From an uncultured Collinsella sp. (lineage in GTDB: Bacteria; Actinomycetota; Coriobacteriia; Coriobacteriales; Coriobacteriaceae): a stretch of DNA of 64,000 nucleotides. The position numbers and the translations under genes are program-made. Shown here piece after piece: positions 25,213 through 34,040 of this stretch. The notes beneath the pieces were generated by a model that saw only the letters and a program-made list of their open reading frames with translations, had not been told where the DNA came from and searched no databases. The stretch lies in assembly GCA_900764955.1 (NCBI GenBank), contig CAAFPY010000004.1:7553-71552 (forward strand), read 5' to 3'. How positions within the stretch are numbered: the stretch's first letter is position 1; every line of letters starts with the position of its first letter.

Positions 25213-26292
25213 ATGGTAGATTCCAAGCAGGCTCCACTCGACTCCGCGGCAGCCGCAAAAGCAGCGTTCGCTTCGGTCCAGGACAAGCCATTCCCCGATG
25301 ATATCTTTACGGCTCCCGAGCTTCGTTGGGCTGTGATCGGGTGCGGCGTTATCGCCAACCAGATGGCCCAGTCTCTCGCTCTTGCCGGCCGCAAGCTTGC
25401 GGGCGTCGCCAACCGTACGCTGTCCAAGGCTCAGGCTTTTGCCGAGCAGTATGGCATCGAGAAGGTCTATGAATCGGTTGAGGACCTCTACGCCGATCCG
25501 GGCATCGACGCCGTCTATATCACCACGCCGCACAACACGCATATCACCTATCTGCGTGACGCGCTGGCCGCCGGCAAGCACGTGCTCTGCGAGAAAGCCA
25601 TTACCCTCAATTCCGCTGAGCTCGACGAGGCGCGTGCCATCGCCGACGAGCACAACGTCGTCCTCATGGACGCCACCACGGTGCTTCATATGCCCTTGTA
25701 TCAAGAGCTGCGCCGTCGCATGGATGCCGGCGAGTTTGGTCGCATGAACCTCGCCCAGCTCAACTTTGGTAGCTACAAGGAGTACGGCGATCTGACCAAT
25801 CGCTTCTACAACCGCAACCTTGCTGGCGGTGCCATGCTCGACATTGGCGTGTATGCCCTGTCCGTCATGCGTCTCTTTATGGCAAGTCAGCCCGCTGAGG
25901 TCGTTTCACTGGGCAACACCTGTGAGACCGGTGTTGACGTTGCGGGCGGCATCGTCTGCCGTAATGCCGAACAGCAGCTGGGCGTGGTGAGCCTTACGCT
26001 CCACTCCAAGCAGCCCAAGCGCTCGATCATTAGCTTCGACAAGTGTTATATCGAGGTCAACGAATATCCGCGTGCCGATCACGCGACCATCGTGTGGACT
26101 GCCGACGGTCACCGCGAGGAGGTCCACGCTGGCACCGAGGCCTACGCACTGTGCTACGAGATGGCCGATCTTGAGAAGGCCGTTGCCGGCGACGACTCTA
26201 AGCGTGAGCTTCTGGGCTATGCTTCTGATGTTATGGAGCTGATGACCAAGCTACGCGCCGACTGGGGAGTCGTGTACCCCGAGGAGGAGTAA
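25213..26292 (+). CDS. Gfo/Idh/MocA-family NAD(P)-dependent oxidoreductase
   Basis: 359 aa. The N-terminal Rossmann motif is VIGCGVIANQMAQ (from 41). The family lysine is K128 in LCEKAITLN. A C-terminal GFO/IDH/MocA domain follows. It oxidises a sugar or cyclitol derivative; the substrate is unknown. The ATG at 25213 follows ACAGGAGGCAC, so an upstream in-frame start is rejected. An extra 35-residue Ala/Lys-rich N-terminal segment precedes the Rossmann fold. Forms an apparent pair with the DeoR regulator 3 bp downstream. Confidence 0.87.
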   Translation: MVDSKQAPLDSAAAAKAAFASVQDKPFPDDIFTAPELRWAVIGCGVIANQMAQSLALAGRKLAGVANRTLSKAQAFAEQYGIEKVYESVEDLYADPGIDAVYITTPHNTHITYLRDALAAGKHVLCEKAITLNSAELDEARAIADEHNVVLMDATTVLHMPLYQELRRRMDAGEFGRMNLAQLNFGSYKEYGDLTNRFYNRNLAGGAMLDIGVYALSVMRLFMASQPAEVVSLGNTCETGVDVAGGIVCRNAEQQLGVVSLTLHSKQPKRSIISFDKCYIEVNEYPRADHATIVWTADGHREEVHAGTEAYALCYEMADLEKAVAGDDSKRELLGYASDVMELMTKLRADWGVVYPEEE

Positions 26293-26295
26293 GCG

Positions 26296-27042
26296 ATGCT
26301 AGCGGAAGATAGGCTCAACGCGATCGTGTCGATGGTTCAGCAGACCGGCTCGGTTACCGTGCCGGAGCTTGCCGAAGCCCTGGGCGTGACGGCGTCTACC
26401 ATTCGGCGCGACCTGCAGACGCTCGACCGAGCACACCGTATCGCCAAGGTGCACGGAGGCGCGACAAGTCTGGAGCGCGCGCACGTGACGCGCGACCTAA
26501 CGCTTAATGAGCGCAGCGACCTCCATAACGACGACAAGGAGCGTATCTGCGCCCGTGCGGCGGCACTTGTGGAGCCCGAGAGCTTTGTATACATCGACTC
26601 GGGTTCGACGACGCTCAGGCTCATCGAGCATCTTCCACACCTTGAAGATGTCACCTATGTGACTGATTCCGTGCTCCATGCTCAGCATCTCGCTGTGCGC
26701 GGCATGCGCACCGTTGTGCTGGGCGGCGAGCTCAAGCCTGAGACCGAGGCTCTCGTCGGTCCCGATGCCTTGGCAACCCTAGACCGCTATAACTTCAACT
26801 GCGGCTTTTGGGGCTCTAACGGCATTGCCACCGAGCAGGGCTTCACGGCGCCCGATATCGAGGAGGCGCAGGTCAAGCGTATCTCGATGCGTCATACGGC
26901 CAAACGTTACGTAATCTCGGACGCCAGCAAATTTGGCATGGTGGCGCCCGTCAAGTTCGCGGACTTCCGCGACGCAACGATTATTACCGCAGGCGAGGTC
27001 CCCGCCAAGTACCGGGCAATGGACAACGTCATCACGGTCTAG
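26296..27042 (+). CDS. DeoR-family transcriptional repressor
   Basis: 248 aa. N-terminal HTH (about 6-57) with TVPELAEALGVTASTIRRDL. The C-terminal effector domain contains FVYIDSGSTTLRLIEHL and NGIATEQGFTAPD, both characteristic of sugar-phosphate-sensing DeoR proteins. It lies 3 bp after the oxidoreductase and probably autoregulates the pair. The perfect terminator at 27136 follows. Confidence 0.9.
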   Translation: MLAEDRLNAIVSMVQQTGSVTVPELAEALGVTASTIRRDLQTLDRAHRIAKVHGGATSLERAHVTRDLTLNERSDLHNDDKERICARAAALVEPESFVYIDSGSTTLRLIEHLPHLEDVTYVTDSVLHAQHLAVRGMRTVVLGGELKPETEALVGPDALATLDRYNFNCGFWGSNGIATEQGFTAPDIEEAQVKRISMRHTAKRYVISDASKFGMVAPVKFADFRDATIITAGEVPAKYRAMDNVITV

Positions 27043-27066
27043 CAGCAGGGGACGGGCTAAGGCCAA

Positions 27067-27103
27067 AACCACCACAAAGGTGCCTGTCCCCATTGTGGTG
27101 GTT
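27067..27103. repeat. REP-like hairpin, copy 1
   Basis: AACCACCACAA (27067-27077) pairs perfectly with TTGTGGTGGTT (27093-27103) around a loop containing GTGCCTGTCCCC. A second copy with the same loop lies at 27438-27474. Confidence 0.75.
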
Positions 27104-27135
27104 AGTAACGAAAACCGAGTAGTTTTCTCAATAGA

Positions 27136-27170
27136 AAAGCGGCAACGTCCATCACGGACGTTGCCGCTTT
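27136..27170. terminator. Perfect 15-bp terminator hairpin
   Basis: Arms 27136-27150 and 27156-27170 pair perfectly with loop ATCAC, starting AAA and ending TTT. It terminates the deoR transcript. Confidence 0.85.
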
Positions 27171-27188
27171 CGTCGTCTACTGTTTCTG

Positions 27189-27404
27189 TCTAAGTCTGTA
27201 ACAACTGGACCGTTAAAAGTGGGATAGGTGTTACAGATCGAGATACTTACGAACCGCGCCGTCCCTTTGTCTCAATCTGTAACATCTGGGACTGATTTTG
27301 CCGAGTTACTGTTACAGATTGAGATTTTCCCTTAAGGGGGATTCGAAAGTCTTGATCTGTAACAGGTAGACCAGAAAATGGGTTCTAACTGTTACAGATC
27401 GAGA
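27189..27404. repeat. Three tandem palindromes with constant 25-nt loops
   Basis: Each unit is TCTGTAACA, 25 nt, TGTTACAGA. Unit 1 arms are 27195-27203 and 27229-27237. Unit 2 arms extend to a perfect 15 bp (27270-27284, 27310-27324). Unit 3 arms are 27350-27364 and 27390-27404, with one wobble pair. Loop sequences differ but loop length does not, and the period is 80-81 bp. The block is bracketed by the REP-like copies at 27067 and 27438. Confidence 0.8.
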
Positions 27405-27437
27405 CGTTTTGGGACCGCGGCTGAGCCATCGCGGCAA

Positions 27438-27474
27438 AACCATCATAAAGGTGCCTGTCCCCATTGTGGTGGTT
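27438..27474. repeat. REP-like hairpin, copy 2
   Basis: AACCATCATAA (27438-27448) pairs with TTGTGGTGGTT (27464-27474) through two G-U pairs; the loop matches copy 1. It touches the stop codon of the pseudouridine synthase gene. Confidence 0.75.
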
Positions 27475-28133
27475 TAGGGCTCCCAGGGGCAAGGGGCTTC
27501 GATGTGGATGTGCTCGCCGGTTACGGGATGCGTAAAGGACACGCTGTGGGCGTGGAGCATCAATCCACAGGGGCGCGGCGTGCCGTACAGGTCGTCGCCT
27601 ACCAGGGGATGACGCTCGCTGGCCAGATGCACGCGGATCTGGTGCTTGCGGCCGGTGAGCAGCTCGACATCGATATACGAACGCGTGGGCAGGCCGCGGC
27701 GGCTCTTAAGGCGCTTGAGCACCTTGACGCGCGTCTGAGAGGGCTTTCCGCTGGCGCCGACACGCATCTTGCGGCTATCGTGGCGGTCGCGCGCGATGGG
27801 CTTGTCGATGAGCTTTTCGTTCCAGTCGATCTTGCCCTCGGCGAGCGCCAGGTAGTGCTTTTCGAACGCGTGGTCGATGATCATCTGGTCAAAGGCGGGC
27901 TGCGTTTGCTTGTCGAGCGAGAACAGCACCACGCCGGTGGTGTCGCGGTCCAAGCGGTTGAGCGGCTGCATGTCGGTCGCGGCAAAGCCGTCGCCCATCG
28001 CCAGCAAAAGGTCGCTGGCGTAGTCGGTAAGTGTGCGCTCGCCGGTGCCGTCACCGTGGACGATCATGCCGGCGGGCTTGTCGATGGCCATGAGCCAGGC
28101 GTCGCAATAGAGGACTTGAGGTTCTTCGTTCAC
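27474..28133 (-). CDS. RluA-family rRNA/tRNA pseudouridine synthase
   Basis: 219 aa. Catalytic Asp62 lies in NRLDRDTTGVVL, and the C-terminal HQIRVHLASERHPLVGD motif is typical of RluA/RluC/RluD. It has no S4 domain and is shorter than RluC or RluD, so target specificity cannot be assigned. It follows the U32 gene by 15 bp, with which it is probably co-transcribed. Confidence 0.9.
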   Translation of the reverse strand: MNEEPQVLYCDAWLMAIDKPAGMIVHGDGTGERTLTDYASDLLLAMGDGFAATDMQPLNRLDRDTTGVVLFSLDKQTQPAFDQMIIDHAFEKHYLALAEGKIDWNEKLIDKPIARDRHDSRKMRVGASGKPSQTRVKVLKRLKSRRGLPTRSYIDVELLTGRKHQIRVHLASERHPLVGDDLYGTPRPCGLMLHAHSVSFTHPVTGEHIHIEAPCPWEP

Positions 28134-28148
28134 GTGTAAACCTTTCGG

Positions 28149-30644
28149 TTAGCTAATTCCCACAAACATGCAGCCCGAGGTGGCGCCGCGCAGGCGGGCG
28201 GCCGGCTTGCGGCCGGCTTGAGCCGCCTCGACAGCGCGACGGACGCGAGCGACGGCACGGCCAATCTCATCGGCCTCGAGCAGCGTTCCGTCCACCATGA
28301 GACGACGGACGCCGGCGTCGAGCAGCTGTGGTACCTGGGGCGTAAGGTCGATGGGGTAGGCGTCGTACAGGCGTGAGCGGCCGTGGATGTCGGTGCGCAC
28401 CGGCATGACCTTGCCGTCGATATTCTTGAGCGACAGCTTGCGGGCGCGCAGGCGGCAGTTGGCACAATCGTGGATGCAGCCGTTGGCAACCTGCAGAATG
28501 CAATGCTCGCTTGTCATGACGCGCGGGCGGCCAAAGACGGTGATGCCCAGAGCCGCGGGCGCGGCGGCGCCGAGCGAGACGATCTCGTCGAGCGTGATCT
28601 CGGGCGAGAGCCAAAACGCGCCGGCTCCGCGCTCGGCAAGTGCCTCCATGCAAGGCGTGTTGTGCACAGGCAGGCAAGAGCGAATCTCGGCCGTGGCGCC
28701 GGCACGCGCGGCTACGGCGAGCTCGGAGATATTGCCGACGGCGACGGTGGCTCCGGCATTGATCCAGGGATCGACGCGGACGTGGTCAACGGCGCGGCAG
28801 ACCTCGTCGAGTACGGGCACGATACCCTGCTCAAATGCGTCGGTGGGGGAGAGCCCGGACGCGTCGAGTACGTCGGTGGTCATGTAGATGCGCGTTGCGC
28901 CCTCCGCGCGGGCTGCCTCGGCGGCCTCGAGCGAGGTGACGGTGGCGCAGATCTGCGGCTCGTCGCGGTAGTGCTCGGGCGCGGGGCGGGAATCACTGGT
29001 GACAATCGCCGGCAGCTCGAGCGTTTTCGCGCGCTCCGCGTACGGCGCCAGAATGGCCTCTTCCAGCGCCTTGCAAGCGGCGGCGCGCACCTTATGTACG
29101 GCGGAGAAACCCATGCCACAGCCCTCATCGAGTGCCACCTCAAAGCTTGCAGCCTCAAAGGGAGAGGAACCCATGCGGCCGACGTGTTCAACCAGATCGG
29201 ACGCCTCGACCGCACGGGTCTTGGCGGCTTCGACGGTAAAGCCCGTGGCCGTGGCCGTAAGCGAAGGGTCGTCGCAGCAGGTGAGCGTAACGGTAAACGG
29301 CTCGCCCAGACGCGCCACGACGGACACATCAACAGCTCGGCGGCGCAGCACATCGCGCTTGAGCGCGGCGCCGGCGGCGTCGATGGCACGCTGACTGCGA
29401 ATCACGCGGACGCGGCAGCCCTCGGGCATGCTGCGGGGTACGCGACATTCGATGACTTCACCGGCTGCGGCATCATCGGCGGCAATGGTGGTCAGGAACT
29501 GGTCAAACTCGTTATCGTGGCGAAGCTCCAGCAGGTCGCCCTTGCCCACGGGCTCAAACAGCTCAATGCGGGCGATGGCGGCGCGGCGACGGCGGTCGTC
29601 GGGCTTAAGGCCGCGCACATCGCGGTTGGCCGGGCGGCTGCCCAGCACCGTGCCCACGATCTGGCCGCGGTTGTTGGAACGCTCATAGCTCATCATCTCG
29701 TCGCCCGAGGTGCCGTCCTGATAGGCGTGCGTAAAGTCGCGGTTAAAGCAGCGCTTGAGCTGGCGCTGGCGGGCGGCTTTCTCGTCCTTGGCAACGGTGG
29801 TTCCGGCCAGCATGTCATCAATCTGATGACGATACACGTCGACGATGGAATACACGTAATCGGGAGCCTTCATGCGGCCCTCGAGCTTGAGCGATGCGGC
29901 GCCGGCGTCATACAGACGGCGAACAAGCTGCGAAGTGTTGGTGTCGCGCGGGCACAGCGCGCGCTCGCGACCGGCAGGGGAGAGCGAGCGGCCGTTCTCG
30001 TCGATCAGCTCGTAAGGCAAGCGACAGGGTTGAGCGCACATGCCGCGGTTGGCCGAGCGGCCCGCCATGGCAAAGCTCGAAAGCAGGCACAGGCCCGAGT
30101 AGCAAAAGCAGATGGCACCGTGGCTAAAGACCTCAAGGTCCACATCGGGCGCGGCATCGTGAATGGCGGCAATCTCGTCGATGGAAAGCTCGCGCGAGAG
30201 GGTCACGCGGTCGGCGCCCTGCTCGCGGCACCAAAGGGTTCCGCGGTCGTCGTGGATGTTCGCCTGGGTCGAGATATGCGTCTCGATGCTGGGCATCGTG
30301 CGCTTGACCTCAAAGAACAGGCCCCAGTCCTGGATGATGAAGGCGTCGGCGCCCAGCGTGGAGCAGCGATGGATGAGCTGCAGCGCATCGCTCATCTCGG
30401 ATTCCTTGATGACGATGTTGACCGTGACGTAGACGCGCGAGCCGGCCAGATGCGCGGCGCGGCAGGCCTGCTCAAAGGCCTCGTCGGTAAAGTTGGTGGC
30501 CTTGCGGCGGGCGTTGAAGCTGCCCATGCCGCAGTAGATGGCGTCTGCCCCGGCGGCGAGTGCGGCGGCAAAGGGCTCGGGCCCTCCGGCGGGCGCCAAA
30601 AGCTCGGGTCTGCGGTTGGTGGTTCGACTGGCGGTTGCGGTCAT
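28149..30644 (-). CDS. U32-family protein (RlhA/TrhP-like) with DUF3656 region
   Basis: 831 aa. The N-terminal domain starts LLAPAGGPEPFAAALAAGADAIYCG and carries the U32 signature EVFSHGAICFCYSGLCLLSSF with its cysteines; a further Cys pair is in NRGMCAQPC. The long C-terminal part matches the DUF3656-containing architecture. E. coli relatives catalyse prephenate-dependent or 5-hydroxycytidine/5-hydroxyuridine RNA hydroxylation. The neighbouring pseudouridine synthase supports an RNA-modification role. AAAGGCAGG precedes the ATG. Confidence 0.87.
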   Translation of the reverse strand: MTATASRTTNRRPELLAPAGGPEPFAAALAAGADAIYCGMGSFNARRKATNFTDEAFEQACRAAHLAGSRVYVTVNIVIKESEMSDALQLIHRCSTLGADAFIIQDWGLFFEVKRTMPSIETHISTQANIHDDRGTLWCREQGADRVTLSRELSIDEIAAIHDAAPDVDLEVFSHGAICFCYSGLCLLSSFAMAGRSANRGMCAQPCRLPYELIDENGRSLSPAGRERALCPRDTNTSQLVRRLYDAGAASLKLEGRMKAPDYVYSIVDVYRHQIDDMLAGTTVAKDEKAARQRQLKRCFNRDFTHAYQDGTSGDEMMSYERSNNRGQIVGTVLGSRPANRDVRGLKPDDRRRRAAIARIELFEPVGKGDLLELRHDNEFDQFLTTIAADDAAAGEVIECRVPRSMPEGCRVRVIRSQRAIDAAGAALKRDVLRRRAVDVSVVARLGEPFTVTLTCCDDPSLTATATGFTVEAAKTRAVEASDLVEHVGRMGSSPFEAASFEVALDEGCGMGFSAVHKVRAAACKALEEAILAPYAERAKTLELPAIVTSDSRPAPEHYRDEPQICATVTSLEAAEAARAEGATRIYMTTDVLDASGLSPTDAFEQGIVPVLDEVCRAVDHVRVDPWINAGATVAVGNISELAVAARAGATAEIRSCLPVHNTPCMEALAERGAGAFWLSPEITLDEIVSLGAAAPAALGITVFGRPRVMTSEHCILQVANGCIHDCANCRLRARKLSLKNIDGKVMPVRTDIHGRSRLYDAYPIDLTPQVPQLLDAGVRRLMVDGTLLEADEIGRAVARVRRAVEAAQAGRKPAARLRGATSGCMFVGIS

Positions 30645-30942
30645 ATCCTGCCTTTCAAAATGCTCAGATAATCAAAAGTATAGTGGTGCCGTCGCGGCAG
30701 GCGATGCCCGTGCTCTAAGCGGGATAAAGTCTTCAGCAGCTTGGACTGGCTGCTTCACATGAGAACCGTTCAGCGGTCCGGGGAAACCGTTGGGCGATAA
30801 AATATTCTCGCAACGTGATAATAATCTTGCATCGCGCGGAAACCTTGAGTACTATCCCAATCAAGCGCGGTGTTCAGACCGAACTGTGCCTCCCGGTGTG
30901 AACGCCGCGCTCCCGTTCCCTTTTACTTGTAAGGAGAAAAAC

Positions 30943-31320
30943 ATGAGCAAGACCGTCGTGTCTTCCGATAACGCACCCGCAGCCATCGGCCCGTATTCCC
31001 CTGGTATCCAGACCGGCAACATGGTGTTCCTGTCCGGCCAGCTGGGCATCGATCCCGCAACTGGCAAGATGCCCGAGGGCGTCGAGGCCCAGGCCAAGCA
31101 GTCCCTTGCTAACGTCGAGGCCCTGCTGACCGCTGCCGGCGCCACCTTTGCCGATGTCGTCAAGACCACAGTCTACCTGGCTGACATTGCCGACTTCGCC
31201 GCCGTGAACGAGATCTACGCCTCCAAGTTCGAGGCTCCGTTCCCCGCGCGCAGCGCTTTCCAGGTTGCCGCCCTTCCGGCTGGCGGTCTGGTCGAGATCG
31301 AGGTTGTCGCCGCTCTCTAA
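30943..31320 (+). CDS. ridA: RidA-family enamine/imine deaminase
   Basis: 125 aa, the usual length. It has IGPYSPGIQTGNMVFLSGQLG near the N-terminus and the terminal PARSAFQVAALPAGGLVEIE, including the conserved Arg that binds the substrate carboxylate. RidA destroys reactive 2-aminoacrylate and similar enamines. 2,3-Diaminopropionate ammonia-lyase, encoded at 54271, produces such intermediates, which may explain why ridA sits at this cluster's edge. AAGGAG precedes the ATG at 30943. Confidence 0.93.
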   Translation: MSKTVVSSDNAPAAIGPYSPGIQTGNMVFLSGQLGIDPATGKMPEGVEAQAKQSLANVEALLTAAGATFADVVKTTVYLADIADFAAVNEIYASKFEAPFPARSAFQVAALPAGGLVEIEVVAAL

Positions 31321-31348
31321 GGTGTTGGTAACAACTAAACATGACATG

Positions 31349-31389
31349 CAAAAAGACCCTGCAGCGCGTGCGAGCTGCAGGGTCTTTTG
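31349..31389. terminator. Bidirectional terminator between ridA and regulator
   Basis: Stem with arms CAAAAGACCCTGCAG (about 31349-31364) and CTGCAGGGTCTTTTG (31375-31389), perfect. It serves converging genes on both strands. Confidence 0.92.
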
Positions 31390-31442
31390 TCAAGCGATGC
31401 GACAAAAATGATCCGTTTCCCTTCGTCCCCAAGGGATCACGT

Positions 31443-32105
31443 TTAGCCCTCCTTGCGAACTTTTTGCAGGTAGCGGTAGACGCTGGGCTCCGAGATGCCC
31501 AGCGCGGTGGCGGCGCAGGCCACGGCGCCCTTGAGCATAAACACGCCGTTGCCGTTGAGGTGGCGAATGACGTCCACGCGGTCGCTCTGGCCAAGCGACG
31601 CTACATCCAGCCCGCGCGCGCTCAGCAACTCGGCAATGCTGCGGTCGATGAGCTCCTGTGTGGACTCCGAAAGGCTTTCGACCTCGATAGGGGCGGGCTC
31701 CGTGCGCGTCGGCGCCGCGTCGAAGCAGGCCATGAGCTGCTGTGCCATGGCGTTGATGGAGCGCACGGTCGAGAGATCGGTGTTGACGCAGAGCATGCCG
31801 ACGATCTCTTTATCCTCGCGGATAAAGTACGTCGCTGACTCCAACGTCTTGCCACCGGCACCGCGCCCCTCATAGCCCGTAATAAACGGCAGGTCGCGAT
31901 ACTTTGGGTCGTGCATGATCTTGAGCGCCAGATCGGTGGCGGGACCGCTGACCTTACGGCCGCTCACGATGCCGTTGCGAATATCGACGATGGCGTGGTC
32001 GGGATCCGAGAAATCGTGCAGCACGATCTCGCTGTTTTTGCCGAGTATCTGCTCCAGGAAATCGACCATCGGCAAAAAGCGACGTACGGTCTCGTTCACG
32101 GGCAA
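31443..32105 (-). CDS. YheO-like PAS/HTH transcriptional regulator
   Basis: 220 aa. N-terminal YheO-type PAS domain (about 8-115) with SEIVLHDFSDPDHAIVDIRNG and the family VSGRKVSGPATDL stretch. A C-terminal HTH_22-type helix-turn-helix ends GISEPSVYRYLQKVRKEG. It is divergent from the purine permease. A related protein at 53340 stands at the start of the second half of the purine cluster, so the pair may sense a pathway intermediate. Confidence 0.88.
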   Translation of the reverse strand: MPVNETVRRFLPMVDFLEQILGKNSEIVLHDFSDPDHAIVDIRNGIVSGRKVSGPATDLALKIMHDPKYRDLPFITGYEGRGAGGKTLESATYFIREDKEIVGMLCVNTDLSTVRSINAMAQQLMACFDAAPTRTEPAPIEVESLSESTQELIDRSIAELLSARGLDVASLGQSDRVDVIRHLNGNGVFMLKGAVACAATALGISEPSVYRYLQKVRKEG

Positions 32106-32450
32106 CTCCTTTGGGTGAAAGCGGAAGTTTCATAACAATTTTTTCTCATGGTAACACGCTGCTCATCATCTCGTATATCCGCAGGTACATGACGTAATGC
32201 AGACGAACGGTATGATTTTGGCGGTAAACGGTTGACCAAAAGAAAAGTTAGATGCTATTTTGACCAGACACTTTCCTGACCTGCGGAAATGCATTATCTC
32301 AGCTGAAGAATAGTCTGATAACAAAAAATTATTATTGAGAATGAGAATCATCTTTAATACGATATGCAACGAAGGCACAACCTCAACCCCGCACTGCGTC
32401 ACAATAGAGCGTTAGATGCGAAAACAACTATTTCGAGGATTGGTGGTCAA
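32106..32450. promoter_or_regulatory. Divergent AT-rich control region of regulator and permease
   Basis: 345 bp without a gene and unusually AT-rich for this window. Promoter candidates for the permease are TTGACC (32232-32237) with TATTTT (32256-32261, 18 bp) and TTGAGA (32335-32340) with TACGAT (32358-32363, 17 bp). GAGAATGAGAATCATC at 32337-32352 resembles half of a Fur-type box. I see no purine riboswitch core. Confidence 0.45.
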
Positions 32451-33845
32451 ATGACCCAGGAGACGGTTACGAACGGCACTGAAGCCCTGTTCACTCGTGA
32501 AGGCTTGCCTCCCGTTAAGGAAATGATCCCGTGTGCCCTTCAGCACGTACTGGCATCGTTTGCCGGCATCATCACCCCGGCTGTCATCATGGCCGGCGTC
32601 TACGGCTTTAATAGCCAGCAGAGCACCGACATCATCCAGGTCGCGCTCATTCTTTCGGCGATCGACACGGCCCTTCAGGCCTTTGCCCCCTTCCGTCGCA
32701 TCGGCGGCGGCCTGCCCATCGTCATGGGCGTTTCGTTCGCGTTCCTCCCGGCCCTGCAGGCCATGGGCGCCTCGGGCTTTAGCTTTGGCGCGCTGTTGGG
32801 CGGCGAGATTGTCGGCGGTGCCGTCGCGGTCCTCTTTGGTCTGGCCTACAGCAAGATTAAGTGGCTGTTCCCACCCGTCGTGACCGGTACGGTCATCTTC
32901 TCCATCGGCGTTTCGCTGTATCCCACGGCCGTCAAGTATATGGCCGGCGGTATGGGTACGCCACTGTGGGGCACCCCGCAGGCCTGGTGCGTCGCTCTTA
33001 TCACCTTCGCCGTGGTCTTTGCGCTCGCCAACTTTGGCAAGGGCACGCTCAAGCTGGGATCCGTGTTCTTTGGCATGATCGTTGGCATGATCGTCTCCAT
33101 CCCCTTTGGCATGATCGACTTCTCAAGCGTCGCCACCGCTCAGGTCTTCGCCCTTCCCAAGCTCATGCCCTATGCGCTCGAGTTTGATCCCGAGGTCTGC
33201 ATTACCCTCGCCGTCGTGTTCCCCATGGTTGCCATCCAGGTTATCGGCGACGTCTCCGCCGCCTGCCTGGGCTCCATCGACCGTATGCCCACCGAGCGCG
33301 AGCTCTCCGGCGCTATCGTGTCCCAGGGCCTCACCTCTATGGTCGGCGGCCTGCTGGGCGGTCTTCCCACCAGCGCCCTTGGCCAGAACGTGGGCATCAT
33401 CTGCTCCAACAAGGTCGTCAACAAGTGGGTCTTTGTGATCATCGCGGCCGTCTTTGCCATCGCCGGTCTGTTCCCGCAGCTCTCTGCCGTCCTTTCCGCT
33501 ATCCCGCAGCCCGTCATCGGCGGCGCGACCGTCGGCGTCTTTGGCACCATTACCATGAACGGCGTGCGCATGTTCACCCGCGAGGGCCTCACGCAGCGCA
33601 CTACCACCATCGTCGGTACCTCCGTCGTCTTTGGCCTGGGTATCTGGATGGCCAGCGGTTGCCTTGCCGGCGAGGGTATGCCCGCCTGGGTATCCACCGT
33701 CATCGGCTCCAATGCCGTAACCCCCACCGCCATCATGGCCATCGTCCTTAACCTGATTCTTCCGCAGACGCCGGTCGTGGCTCGGCACATCGATGCTGCC
33801 AAGGACGCTGCCGTGGATCTGGTCTTGCCCGAGAGCAAGAAGTAA
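32451..33845 (+). CDS. NCS2-family purine (xanthine/urate-type) permease
   Basis: 464 aa with about 12-14 membrane segments. The N-terminal QHVLASFAGIITPAVIMA is diagnostic of NCS2/NAT carriers. The signature region reads GQNVGIICSNKVVNKW, where the usual Thr is replaced. It would bring xanthine, urate or a related base into the cell by cation symport. The ATG at 32451 is preceded by a weak GAGGATTGGTGG. First gene of the forward-running purine genes. Confidence 0.9.
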   Translation: MTQETVTNGTEALFTREGLPPVKEMIPCALQHVLASFAGIITPAVIMAGVYGFNSQQSTDIIQVALILSAIDTALQAFAPFRRIGGGLPIVMGVSFAFLPALQAMGASGFSFGALLGGEIVGGAVAVLFGLAYSKIKWLFPPVVTGTVIFSIGVSLYPTAVKYMAGGMGTPLWGTPQAWCVALITFAVVFALANFGKGTLKLGSVFFGMIVGMIVSIPFGMIDFSSVATAQVFALPKLMPYALEFDPEVCITLAVVFPMVAIQVIGDVSAACLGSIDRMPTERELSGAIVSQGLTSMVGGLLGGLPTSALGQNVGIICSNKVVNKWVFVIIAAVFAIAGLFPQLSAVLSAIPQPVIGGATVGVFGTITMNGVRMFTREGLTQRTTTIVGTSVVFGLGIWMASGCLAGEGMPAWVSTVIGSNAVTPTAIMAIVLNLILPQTPVVARHIDAAKDAAVDLVLPESKK

Positions 33846-33862
33846 CCAATTCGGTGCTATTC

Positions 33863-33892
33863 GTCGGCGGACGCATCGCCTCGTCCGCCGAC
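33863..33892 (+). promoter_or_regulatory. 11-bp hairpin between permease and ssnA
   Basis: GTCGGCGGACG (33863-33873) pairs perfectly with CGTCCGCCGAC (33882-33892), with no T-run after it. It is a likely attenuator or mRNA-end stabiliser in the 195-bp gap. Confidence 0.5.
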
Positions 33893-34040
33893 GTCATGCG
33901 GCGTCAAGCCGCACTTCAAAGGGTTTGTCCCTTTGGTGAAGCGTTGACGGGAGAGGGCCCGTTTCCGGTGTAGGCCGGCGCTTCGCACTCCGCCATGTCA
34001 GAGGTGTCAAACCCCGCCTCTGATGTTGAAGGGAGCATCC

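Noticed and set aside
27189..27404. CRISPR-like spacing of three repeats with variable 25-nt loops
   Set aside because: The arms are inverted, not direct repeats, and there are only three units.
28383..30671. 762-codon open frame opposite the U32 gene
   Set aside because: Antisense shadow; composition and lack of motifs show it is not a gene.
32337..32352. Firm Fur/DtxR box
   Set aside because: Only about half the consensus matches and no iron gene is adjacent; kept as a note only.
32106..32450. Purine riboswitch before the permease
   Set aside because: No three-way junction or conserved core sequences of the guanine/adenine or other purine classes could be found by eye.
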